The translations under genes were made by a program, and so were the position numbers. Source: an uncultured Phenylobacterium sp. (GTDB taxonomy: Bacteria; Pseudomonadota; Alphaproteobacteria; Caulobacterales; Caulobacteraceae). From it: a stretch of 11,885 nucleotides of DNA. Within the stretch, counting starts at the first letter, position 1, and each line of letters begins with the position of its first letter. The stretch covers positions 1-11,885 of the forward strand of contig CAMFIW010000034.1 in the NCBI GenBank assembly GCA_945952355.1. The letters run 5' to 3'. Below, one piece after another: positions 1-9,055 of this stretch. A model generated the notes under the pieces. That model was given only the letters and a program-made list of their open reading frames with translations. It was not told the origin of the DNA and did no database searches.

Positions 1-19
1 ATCGTTTGAGTAGCCGCAG

Positions 20-23
<4 letters not shown>
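1..23 (-). CDS. Start of a gene after hsdM, probably hsdS specificity subunit (partial)
   Basis: On the minus strand an ATG at 23-21 overlaps the TGA stop of hsdM (22-20) as ATGA, the usual arrangement of translationally coupled genes. The seven readable codons give M-T-A-A-T-Q-T and stay open to the window edge. A purine-rich AAGAG lies a short way upstream inside the hsdM end. In type I restriction-modification loci hsdS commonly follows hsdM with just this kind of overlap, so hsdS is the expected product. The seven residues themselves carry no family information, so the identity comes from context only. Confidence 0.5.
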
Positions 24-1849
<1,826 letters not shown>

Positions 1850-2062
1850 TTTGCCCCTCGACCCATTTTGCCGCGCTCGCCCAAGTCGCGTTGGCTCGCG
1901 CCGCCAAGGTGGTCACGACTAGGCACCGTCATCGCCGAATCCTACGGACTCAGCATGCGCGATTTGGACGGAAATAGCTCTCCATGGAAAGGACGGTCCG
2001 AGAACGGCGTGGCGGCAATCTGACCGCAAAACCGCGCCGCTTGGAGCGATCTGAACATCATT

Positions 2063-2100
2063 CCGGGCGACTCAAAGCCCGGTCCTGGCGCGTCCGCGCC
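2063..2100. repeat. Two adjacent stem-loops downstream of tRNA-Leu
   Basis: CCGGGC (2063-2068) pairs with GCCCGG (2077-2082) across an 8-base loop. GGCGC (2087-2091) pairs with GCGCC (2096-2100) across a 4-base loop. Read on the minus strand they lie about 110-145 bases beyond the tRNA 3' end. Neither is followed by a T-run, so they are not classical intrinsic terminators, although they could take part in 3' processing or weak termination. Confidence 0.5.
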
Positions 2101-2116
2101 TAACCACCATAGCGGC

Positions 2117-2197
2117 GCCCGTTCGGGCAGGGTTCCTCGCCGTTCGGCTTGTTCTCAGGGTGCGCCGTTCGGCGCGATCTGGCGCCGCCGTTCGGCG
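2117..2197. repeat. Four short hairpins with an identical GTTC loop
   Basis: Plus-strand stems: GCCC-GTTC-GGGC (2117-2128), GCC-GTTC-GGC (2139-2148), GCGCC-GTTC-GGCGC (2162-2175) and CGCC-GTTC-GGCG (2186-2197). Loops start at 2121, 2142, 2167 and 2190, giving spacings of 21, 25 and 23 bases. All lie directly downstream of tRNA-Leu on the minus strand, where the shared core reads CCGAACGG. The pairing and near-regular spacing are seen directly; the function is unknown. Confidence 0.65.
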
Positions 2198-2208
2198 TCG
2201 CTGGGGGT

Positions 2209-2293
2209 TGGTGCGGGCGGAGGGACTCGAACCCCCACGCCGTGAAGCGTTCGGACCTAAACCGAGTGCGTCTACCAATTCCGCCACGCCCGC
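2209..2293 (-). tRNA. tRNA-Leu (anticodon UAG)
   Basis: 85 bases including an encoded CCA (complement of 2209-2211). The acceptor stem GCGGGCG/CGCCCGC pairs perfectly. The D-arm has the class II form GCG-GAATTGGTAGA-CGC. The anticodon loop TTTAGGT gives TAG in the DNA, decoding CUA and, by wobble, other CUN codons. A long variable arm (CGC/GCG stem) and T-arm GGGGG-TTCGAGT-CCCTC follow. The anticodon stem CTCGG/CCGAA has four pairs plus a C27-A43 mismatch. The 3' end of the integrase gene lies 41 bases upstream on the same strand, so the tRNA could be read from the integrase transcript. Confidence 0.95.
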
Positions 2294-2334
2294 AACCGGG
2301 CAGGTGTATATCCGGCTGCCCGCTGACAACAAGG

Positions 2335-3621
2335 TCAGTGGTGCGCCTGCGGCGCGCTTTCCTCTCTGGGCGCGCTTCGCCGCGCGGCTTTCGGACGCAT
2401 GACGTTGATGGCCGAGGCGTCGATGCGGTCCTTGATGTACGCGGCGTAGAACTGCTCGATCATCTGGACGCTGGTCCGGCAGTTGTTGGCGATCTGGTGG
2501 ATGTTCGCGCCCTCCATGAGGCGCATCGAAATGTAGGTGCGGCGAAGGCTGTAGGCCGTCCGGCGCTGGCCATCGCGGTCGAACTTGAGGTTCTCCTCCT
2601 CAAGGATTTTGTTGAAGAGGTCGCGGTTGTAGTCCGGGAAGACCTTCATGGACGGCAGCACACGGGCGATGTCCTCGGCCGACTTGCCTTCTTCCTTGAG
2701 CTTCCGCACGCGGCGCTTGCGCAACTCCGTGAACGGGTAGACGGCGTTGGGCATGCTCTTGCAGTAGCCGACGCCGGTCTTGCCGCGCACGTCGATCACC
2801 AGGATGGTGTCCTTGGTGGCGTAGTCGTCCTCGATCGTCACGTCCCGGAACTCCAGGCCCCAGGCCTCGTCCGGACGCAGGCCGGTGTTGGCCATGATGA
2901 GCACGAAGTCGTGCAGGTCCTCGTACCGGCTCTTCCAGCCGCGCCGCTTGCCTTCCGCAATGCGGCGGCGGGTCGCCTCATAGAGGCGCTTATATTCCTC
3001 ATGGGAGAACCAGGCGCGCCGGCCTCGCTTGCCCTGGGTCATGTAGGGCGTGGAGAGGTTGGGGACGAAGGGAATCCAGCCCAAGCCTTCGGCGTGCTTC
3101 AGCACCTGCCGGATGATGACGATCTCCTGGAGCATGGTGCTCCGCGCCGGCGGCTTGCCGGGCGTGTCAGGTGCGCCGTCCTCGCCCTTGACGGTAGTCC
3201 TGGCGATGGTCTCCTCGGCGCGCTGGACGCGGTAGCGCTGCACCAGGCCCTTGTTGATGGCGGAGAGGGGCTTGTCCTTAAAGAAGGGCAGGACGTGCGC
3301 CTTCATCCGCATCTCCAGGTTCTTGACGTAGCTCGGGCTGCGGACCGAGGCGGCGAGGACCCGCACCTCGCGGAGGTAGGCCTGCGCAGCCTCGGCGAAG
3401 GTTTTCTCCTTCGGCGCCAGCGGCTCAAGCCGGCCGGTGCGCAGTTTGCCGCGGAGGTCCAGATACCATTCCTCGGCCACGTCCTTGGCGCGGTCCAGCG
3501 CCATTTCGCCGGTCGTCTGGCGGAACCGCTGGCCGCCAACGCGGGCGGCGGCCTGCCAGGGGCCGTGGTCCGCGCGGCGATAAATCTGCAAGCGGCCGTC
3601 GAACAGGGTGTGCGTGGTCAT
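2335..3621 (-). CDS. Tyrosine recombinase / phage-type site-specific integrase
   Basis: 428 residues from the ATG at 3621; an upstream in-frame ATG at 3948 is rejected because it would run the protein through the broken tRNA. GAAAGG lies in RBS position. An N-terminal arm-binding-like region (1-65) is followed by a SAM-like core-binding domain (about 70-195) and the catalytic domain (about 200-405). Visible active-site parts are Arg249 in NTGLRPDE, a beta-hairpin Lys281 (VRGKTG), Arg360 in YSLRRTY, and the likely nucleophile Tyr392 in QFYAAY. The histidine usual before box II Arg is Tyr357, and the LGH-type motif before Tyr392 reads NCR, so the two histidine positions are replaced. Such enzymes integrate and excise genomic islands, often at tRNA genes. 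A truncated tRNA-Leu lies 126 bases upstream, and the gene points into the presumed element. No excisionase gene is visible. Confidence 0.92.
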   Translation of the reverse strand: MTTHTLFDGRLQIYRRADHGPWQAAARVGGQRFRQTTGEMALDRAKDVAEEWYLDLRGKLRTGRLEPLAPKEKTFAEAAQAYLREVRVLAASVRSPSYVKNLEMRMKAHVLPFFKDKPLSAINKGLVQRYRVQRAEETIARTTVKGEDGAPDTPGKPPARSTMLQEIVIIRQVLKHAEGLGWIPFVPNLSTPYMTQGKRGRRAWFSHEEYKRLYEATRRRIAEGKRRGWKSRYEDLHDFVLIMANTGLRPDEAWGLEFRDVTIEDDYATKDTILVIDVRGKTGVGYCKSMPNAVYPFTELRKRRVRKLKEEGKSAEDIARVLPSMKVFPDYNRDLFNKILEEENLKFDRDGQRRTAYSLRRTYISMRLMEGANIHQIANNCRTSVQMIEQFYAAYIKDRIDASAINVMRPKAARRSAPREESAPQAHH

Positions 3622-3647
3622 GGCTTTCGCCTTTCGGGCTGCGGCTT

Positions 3648-3673
3648 GTGTCCAACGTGTCCACGGTGTGTCC
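3648..3673. promoter_or_regulatory. Three GTGTCC direct repeats upstream of the integrase
   Basis: GTGTCC occurs at 3648-3653, 3657-3662 and 3668-3673 (GGACAC on the integrase strand), 27-52 bases upstream of the integrase ATG and 74-99 bases from the putative att core. Direct repeats in this position suit arm-type integrase binding sites or an operator for the integrase promoter. The repeats are seen; the role is inferred. Confidence 0.45.
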
Positions 3674-3746
3674 GATCCTAGGGTGAAGCTTAGTTTCTGT
3701 AAGGGTTTGAAGATTTTAGGAGAATTTGGCGTAGACTGCTGGACTA

Positions 3747-3805
3747 GCTGGATTTGGGTTCCAGCGCCGCGAGGCGTGGAGGTTCGAGTCCTCTCGCCCG
3801 CACCA
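3747..3805 (+). pseudogene. Truncated tRNA-Leu, putative attachment site (attR-like)
   Basis: Plus-strand tRNA-Leu remnant with anticodon stem CTGGA/TCCAG (3748-3752/3760-3764), loop TTTGGGT, long variable arm, T-arm GGAGG-TTCGAGT-CCTCT (3778-3794), acceptor 3' strand CGCCCGC (3795-3801), discriminator A and CCA (3803-3805). No GCGGGCG partner strand exists upstream, so it cannot fold as a complete tRNA. The loop would give TGG, wrong for leucine; one change from TAG explains it. Sequence at 3719-3736 vaguely resembles a leucine D-arm. Integrases commonly leave such a tRNA 3' copy at the far end of their element. Over the last 36 bases it matches the intact tRNA-Leu at 30 positions, in inverted orientation. 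Confidence 0.8.
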
Positions 3806-3826
3806 ACCCCTCCCCGCGCCGGCGCC

Positions 3827-4444
3827 TCAGCGACGGATGAACTCCAGGGCGGCCGGGGCCAGGGATGCCACCAGCAGCAGGGCCATGGTGATGTTGAAGG
3901 CCCGCAGTGCGGCCGGGCGGTCGAGGAATCGGCGCATCCCCACGCCAAACCCGGTCCAGGTCGCCACGCACGGCCCGTTGACGGCGAAGAACACCAGGCT
4001 GACCAGCACCACGTTCACCGCGTAGTTCTCCTTCGGCGCGTAGGTGGTGACGGCGCTGAGCGCCATGGCCCAGGCCTTGGGATTGACCCACTGAAACGCC
4101 GCAGCCTGCCAGAAGGTCATGGGCCGCGAGACCGAGGGTCCTCCGCCGATCCCCTTGGCGGTGGCGATCTTCCAGGCGAGCCACAGCATGTAGAGACCGC
4201 CGGCCACGGCAAGCACGGCATGCAATTGCGGGAAGGCCGCGAACACGCCCCCCAAGCCCAGGCCCACGGCAGCGATCATGAAAGCGAAGCCCAGGGCCAC
4301 GCCGGCCAGGTGCGGACCCGTGGCGCGGAAGCCGAAATTGGCGCCCGAAGCCATCAGCATGGTGTTGTTCGGGCCGGGCGTGATGGACGAGACGAAGGCG
4401 AACATCGCCAGCGCCGCGGTGAGTTGGGGACTGAGGATCGTCAT
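3827..4444 (-). CDS. LysE/RhtB family amino-acid exporter
   Basis: 205 residues, the usual size of this family of inner-membrane exporters for amino acids and related metabolites. The N-terminal SSITPGPNNTMLMASG (19-34) is the family signature. QWVNPKAW (118-125) matches the conserved mid-protein NPKA motif. Hydrophobic segments lie near 5-25, 45-68, 74-93, 112-132, 142-165 and 184-201, fitting a six-helix membrane protein. The start at 4444 has AGGA upstream and yields the family N-terminus; a longer frame to 4564 adds 40 charged, unlikely residues. The substrate cannot be read from sequence. It begins 22 bases past the truncated tRNA CCA in map order and is transcribed toward it, so it is probably the first chromosomal gene outside the mobile element. 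Confidence 0.9.
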   Translation of the reverse strand: MTILSPQLTAALAMFAFVSSITPGPNNTMLMASGANFGFRATGPHLAGVALGFAFMIAAVGLGLGGVFAAFPQLHAVLAVAGGLYMLWLAWKIATAKGIGGGPSVSRPMTFWQAAAFQWVNPKAWAMALSAVTTYAPKENYAVNVVLVSLVFFAVNGPCVATWTGFGVGMRRFLDRPAALRAFNITMALLLVASLAPAALEFIRR

Positions 4445-4497
4445 TGCGGAGGCTTCCTGGGATGAGCCTCGGACGATTTGAGGGAATGCCGTCGGCC

Positions 4498-4521
4498 GCC
4501 CCTCGCTTCGTCGCGAGGGGC
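4498..4521. other. Perfect 9-bp stem-loop between nnr and the exporter gene
   Basis: GCCCCTCGC (4498-4506) pairs with GCGAGGGGC (4513-4521) around the 6-base loop TTCGTC. On the minus strand it lies about 170 bases after the nnr stop and about 55 bases before the exporter start. There is no T-tract on either side, so it could be a Rho-independent-like attenuator, a weak terminator or a leader structure. The remaining 4445-4692 interval shows nothing coding. Confidence 0.5.
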
Positions 4522-4692
4522 TTGGACCGGTGTCGAACCTAGACCGTCTCCCCTCGGCGCACATCAGCCACCACCACGGCCACGATAGCCGTGTTGGGCA
4601 TGGCGATGAGGGCTGCGCGAAGAAGGTTCACGGGTTCGGATTCCTTGAGTGCGCTGGGGTTAGCACACAGGCCCAGGCTTGGCCATATCGCC

Positions 4693-6144
4693 TCAGCGCG
4701 CGCCGTAGAGGCGGCGCAGCACTATGGGCGCGAGGCCCGGAAGGTCCTCGGCGGTCAGGCCCGGCCCGTGCAGTTCCGCCGCCTCGGCATGGATCCAGGC
4801 CGCCGCGCAGGCGGCCTCGAAGCTCTCCATCCCTTGGGCGATCAAGGCGCCGATGAAGCCGGCGAGCACGTCGCCGGAGCCTGCCGTCGCGAGCCAAGGC
4901 GAGCCGTTCGTGCTAACCGCGGCGCGGCCGTCCGGATGGGCGACCACCGTGTCGTGGCCCTTCAGCAGGACGACGGCGTCGGCCATCTTGGCGGCCCGCC
5001 GCGCGGCGGTGATCCGCTCCGGCGCCCCACGCAGGACCCCGGGGAACAGGCGCTCGAACTCGCCGGGGTGCGGGGTCAGCACGTCGTCGACATCGAGCGC
5101 CGAGAACAGCTCCTCGGGATCGTCCTTGAAGACGGTGATCGCATCGGCGTCGATCACCAGGGCCGCGCCGGTGCGCGCCAGGGCCAACACGTTCAGCAAG
5201 GTGGTCTCGTTGACCCCGGCGGCCGGGCCGATCACGGCGGCGTCGACCTCGGCGGCCAGCTGCTCCAGTTCGGCCTCCGTCTCGAACGGCTTGAGCATCA
5301 CCGCCTCGAGATGGGCCGCGTTCACGGCGAGCGCGTCGGGCGGCGACAACAGCGTCACGAGCCCCGCTCCGATCCGCAGTCCGGCCCGCGCCGACAACCG
5401 CGCCGCGCCTGTGCTCCAGGGATCACCGCTCACCACGACGAGCCGGCCCCGGGCGTGCTTGTGCGAACTCGCCGACGGCCAGGGAAAATGCGGCAGCCAG
5501 GCGTCAGGCGTGTTCTCGATCAGGGTGGTCTCGACCGGCGCCAGGCCGATGTCGGCCACGACCACCTCTCCGCAACGCCCTTGCCCCGGTTCAAGCACGT
5601 GGCCGGGCTTCTTGGAATGGAAGGTCACGGTCAGCCCGGCCCAGAAGGCGGCGTCGCCGAGCGCTTGGCCGGTGTCGCCGGCGACCCCGCTGGGCAGGTC
5701 GATGGCGACCACCTGTTCGGAGCGCCGCTCGGACGTGCGGGCGATCCGCGCCGCCTCGCCGCTCAGCGGCCGAACCAGGCCCGCCCCGAACAGGGCGTCT
5801 ACGATCAGATCGGCAGCGCGATCCCCCTGCCCCAGATCCAGGGTCTCGCCCGCCCAGGCCTCGGCCGCCTGCCGCGCGCTGTCAGACTTAGGCGGGCCCA
5901 TCCTCTCGACCCAGACAGGCCATCCCCGCTCCGCCAGGAGCGCCGCCACCACATAGCCATCGCCGCCATTGTCGCCGGGACCGCACAGGACCGCGGTCGG
6001 GCGTGGGTCGAAGCGGTCGCAGATCGCGTCGGCGACCGCCAGGCCCGCGCGGCGCATCAGCTCGATGGCCGGCGTGCCGGCGGCGATGGCCGCGCGATCG
6101 GCCTCGGCCATTTCGGCCACGGTGAGGATCGGCCGGGCCGACAT
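4693..6144 (-). CDS. nnr: Bifunctional NAD(P)H-hydrate repair enzyme (epimerase + ADP-dependent dehydratase)
   Basis: 483 residues, close to the usual length of fused YjeF proteins (E. coli about 515). The N-terminal YjeF_N domain (1-210) epimerises R-NAD(P)HX to the S form. It shows GPGDNGGDGYVVA (55-67), the Asp116 segment VDALFGAGLVRPL, and IDLPSGVAGDTG (148-159). The C-terminal ribokinase-like domain (about 226-480) dehydrates S-NAD(P)HX using ADP. It shows HARGRLVVVSG (230-240), LTPHPGEFERL (356-366) and the catalytic GSGDVLAG (422-429, Asp425). Together they repair hydrated, inactive nicotinamide cofactors in the cytoplasm. The start lies 14 bases after the stop of the upstream histidine phosphatase gene, suggesting an operon. 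The ribosome binding site is weak. All key motifs are present. Confidence 0.95.
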   Translation of the reverse strand: MSARPILTVAEMAEADRAAIAAGTPAIELMRRAGLAVADAICDRFDPRPTAVLCGPGDNGGDGYVVAALLAERGWPVWVERMGPPKSDSARQAAEAWAGETLDLGQGDRAADLIVDALFGAGLVRPLSGEAARIARTSERRSEQVVAIDLPSGVAGDTGQALGDAAFWAGLTVTFHSKKPGHVLEPGQGRCGEVVVADIGLAPVETTLIENTPDAWLPHFPWPSASSHKHARGRLVVVSGDPWSTGAARLSARAGLRIGAGLVTLLSPPDALAVNAAHLEAVMLKPFETEAELEQLAAEVDAAVIGPAAGVNETTLLNVLALARTGAALVIDADAITVFKDDPEELFSALDVDDVLTPHPGEFERLFPGVLRGAPERITAARRAAKMADAVVLLKGHDTVVAHPDGRAAVSTNGSPWLATAGSGDVLAGFIGALIAQGMESFEAACAAAWIHAEAAELHGPGLTAEDLPGLAPIVLRRLYGAR

Positions 6145-6158
6145 GGGGACCGATCCGC

Positions 6159-6728
6159 TCAGAGGACGCCTGTGGAGGCTTCGCGGCCGCGCTCGACCAG
6201 GGTCAGGCCGCCGCCGTCCGCCTCGAGCGTGCTGATCGAGGCGTGGTCCGGCCGGAACACGAGGACCCGGTCGTCATCGGCCAGCAGGGACATAACGGCG
6301 TTGATCGCCACATAGTGACTGAAGACCGCCGCACCGCCGCGCGCGGCGAGCGAGGCGGCGACGTTCCGGCGCCAGGCGTCGTAGTCGAGATCGCCCTGGG
6401 CGTCGGCCCAGCGCCCCTGGAACACCTCGCGCAGCCAGGCCGGCCGCTCCTCCGGGCTGAGCGCCCTGGGCGTCGGGATCTCGCCCACCGCCGGATCGAT
6501 CTCGATCTCCACACCCAAGGCCTCGGCGGTGGGGATGGCGGTCTCACGACAACGGCGCAGCGGCGAACTCACCACGCGCGTCGGCCGTTGCTCGGCCGGC
6601 AGCGCCATCAGCACGTCACGGGCGGCCTCGGCCTGGGCCTTGCCGGCGGCGTCCAGCCCCGGATCCTCGTCGGCCTCGCCCCAAGTGGCGGCGGGTTTTC
6701 CGTGGCGGATCAGGAACAGGCGGGACAT
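6159..6728 (-). CDS. Histidine phosphatase family protein (phosphoglycerate mutase-like)
   Basis: 189 residues. The branch-1 signature LIRHGKP (6-12, phospho-accepting His9 with Arg8) opens the protein. SSPLRRCRETA (54-64) supplies the second arginine (Arg58), Glu83 lies in VGEIPTP, and the second catalytic histidine is His138 in FSHYVAINAV. These four groups form the phosphate pocket of the superfamily. Substrates in this superfamily range from sugar phosphates to phosphoproteins and cannot be chosen here. The ATG at 6728 gives the standard beta-strand start; GGAG lies upstream at somewhat long spacing. The longer frame to 7055 has no family sequence and is rejected. It is likely co-transcribed with nnr downstream. 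Confidence 0.92.
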   Translation of the reverse strand: MSRLFLIRHGKPAATWGEADEDPGLDAAGKAQAEAARDVLMALPAEQRPTRVVSSPLRRCRETAIPTAEALGVEIEIDPAVGEIPTPRALSPEERPAWLREVFQGRWADAQGDLDYDAWRRNVAASLAARGGAAVFSHYVAINAVMSLLADDDRVLVFRPDHASISTLEADGGGLTLVERGREASTGVL

Positions 6729-7529
<801 letters not shown>

Positions 7530-7569
7530 GCCGCGGACTTAATTCGAGACTGCTAGAAGGGGATAATCG

Positions 7570-8979
7570 ATGGCCACGGCCAAGGACATTCTGAACGAGA
7601 TCAAGGAAAAGGACGTCAAGTACGTCGACGTGCGCTTCACCGACATGCGCGGGAAGATGCAGCACGTGACCTTCGACATCGACCTGGTGGACGAGGAGTT
7701 CCTCACCGACGGCACCATGTTCGACGGCTCGTCGATCGCCGGCTGGAAGGCCATCAACGAAAGCGATATGAAGCTGCGTCCGGACCTGTCGACGGCGATC
7801 ATCGACCCGTTCTACCAGCAGACCACGCTCTGCCTGATGTGCGACATCGTGAACCCGGACACCGGCACGCCCTATAACCGCGACCCGCGTTCGATCGCCA
7901 AGTCGGCGCTGAACTTCGTGAAGTCGGCCGGCATCGGCGACACCGTGTTCTTCGGTCCGGAAGCCGAGTTCTTCATCTTCGACGACGTGAAGTGGTCCAC
8001 GGCCCCGCACAACACCGGCTACTCGTACGACTCGACCGAGCTGCCGATCAATTCGAACAAGGACTATCCGGAAGGCAACATGGGCCATCGGCCCGGCCCG
8101 AAGGGCGGCTACTTCCCGGTGAACCCGGTCGACAGCGCCCAGGACCTGCGCGGCGAAATGCTGGCGGTGATGGGCGAGCTCGGCATGAAGCCGGAGAAGC
8201 ACCACCACGAGGTGGCGCCGGCCCAGCACGAACTCGGCCTGAAGTTCGACACCATGGTCGTCATGGCCGACCGCCTGCAGCTCTACAAGTACGTGATCCA
8301 CAACGTGGCCGCGGCCTACGGCAAGACGGCGACATTCATGGCCAAGCCGATGTTCGCCGACAACGGCTCGGGCATGCACGTGCACCAGTCGATCTGGGGC
8401 GACGGCAAGCCGCTGTTCGCGGGCGACAAATACGCCGGCCTGTCGCAGATGTGCCTGTGGTACATCGGCGGCATCATCAAGCACGCCAAGGCGATCAACG
8501 CGTTCTCGAACTCCACGACGAACAGCTACAAGCGCCTGGTGCCCGGCTACGAAGCCCCGGTGAAGCTGGCCTATTCGGCCCGCAACCGCTCGGCCTCGAT
8601 CCGCATCCCGCACGTCGACAGCCCGAAGGCCAAGCGTCTGGAAGCCCGCTTCCCCGACCCGATGGGCAACCCCTACCTGACCTTCACCGCCCTGCTGATG
8701 GCCGGCCTCGACGGCATCATCAACAAGATCGATCCGGGCGGCCCGGCCGACAAGAACCTCTACGATCTGCCGCCCCGCGAGCAGAAGAAGATCCCGGAAG
8801 TCTGCGGCTCGCTGCGCGAGGCTCTCGAGAACCTCGACAAGGACCGCGCCTTCCTGAAGGCCGGCGGCGTCATGGACGACGATTTCATCGACGCCTACAT
8901 CGAGCTGAAGATGGAAGAGGTCATGCGCCTCCAGCTCCATCCGCACCCAGTGGAATTCGACATGTACTTCAAGTGCTAA
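7570..8979 (+). CDS. glnA: Glutamine synthetase type I
   Basis: 469 residues, full length. It forms glutamine from glutamate, ammonia and ATP and works as a dodecamer in the cytoplasm. Visible parts are FDGSS (51-55, Asp52 latch), metal/substrate glutamates in GPEAEFF (Glu131, Glu133), [13 protein letters not shown] with Glu214 and Glu221, [10 protein letters not shown] (265-274, His270), and the phosphate-binding arginines in [10 protein letters not shown] (338-347). Tyr398 in NLYDLPP is the adenylylation site, so activity should be controlled by GlnE under PII, matching the glnB gene just upstream. AAGGGG before the ATG is a good ribosome binding site. A strong terminator follows 26 bases after the stop. 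Confidence 0.98.
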   Translation: MATAKDILNEIKEKDVKYVDVRFTDMRGKMQHVTFDIDLVDEEFLTDGTMFDGSSIAGWKAINESDMKLRPDLSTAIIDPFYQQTTLCLMCDIVNPDTGTPYNRDPRSIAKSALNFVKSAGIGDTVFFGPEAEFFIFDDVKWSTAPHNTGYSYDSTELPINSNKDYPEGNMGHRPGPKGGYFPVNPVDSAQDLRGEMLAVMGELGMKPEKHHHEVAPAQHELGLKFDTMVVMADRLQLYKYVIHNVAAAYGKTATFMAKPMFADNGSGMHVHQSIWGDGKPLFAGDKYAGLSQMCLWYIGGIIKHAKAINAFSNSTTNSYKRLVPGYEAPVKLAYSARNRSASIRIPHVDSPKAKRLEARFPDPMGNPYLTFTALLMAGLDGIINKIDPGGPADKNLYDLPPREQKKIPEVCGSLREALENLDKDRAFLKAGGVMDDDFIDAYIELKMEEVMRLQLHPHPVEFDMYFKC

Positions 8980-9005
8980 GCTGCAAGGCCTGAGCTTGAA
9001 ACACG

Positions 9006-9040
9006 AAGGGCCGCGGATCGCTCCGCGGCCCTTCTTCTTT
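9006..9040 (+). terminator. Intrinsic terminator of the glnBA operon
   Basis: A perfect 12-bp stem, AAGGGCCGCGGA (9006-9017) with TCCGCGGCCCTT (9022-9033), closes a 4-base loop and runs into CTTCTTT (9034-9040). It lies between the convergent glnA and TonB-receptor genes. On the minus strand the following sequence has only a short T-stretch, so it may also slow transcription from the receptor side, but less convincingly. Confidence 0.88.
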
Positions 9041-9055
9041 GTCCGCTGAGGCGGA

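Larger units (their letters stand above)
1850..2208. other. Gene-free stretch between hsdM and tRNA-Leu
   Basis: No convincing coding region on either strand. It must hold the hsdM promoter (minus strand), but no clear -35/-10 pair stands out. The half nearer the tRNA is packed with short inverted repeats, listed separately. I saw no second copy of the tRNA-Leu 3' end here that would mark an attachment site. Confidence 0.6.

Noticed and set aside
2149..3681. Long plus-strand open frame opposite the integrase (510 codons)
   Set aside because: It is antisense to a clear integrase, runs through the tRNA-Leu gene, and has the composition of a GC-rich shadow frame with no recognisable domain.
3753..3759. 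Broken tRNA read as a functional tRNA with anticodon UGG
   Set aside because: The 5' acceptor strand is absent, and class II leucine features contradict a proline anticodon; decay or a recombination junction explains it better.
3744..4184. Minus-strand frame overlapping the exporter and the truncated tRNA
   Set aside because: It is a shadow frame; its end is simply the translation of the tRNA T-arm and variable arm, a common false-gene pattern.
4591..6315. Long plus-strand open frame opposite nnr (574 codons)
   Set aside because: It is a shadow of nnr, which carries every family motif; the plus-strand translation is Arg/Gly/His-rich with no fold signature.
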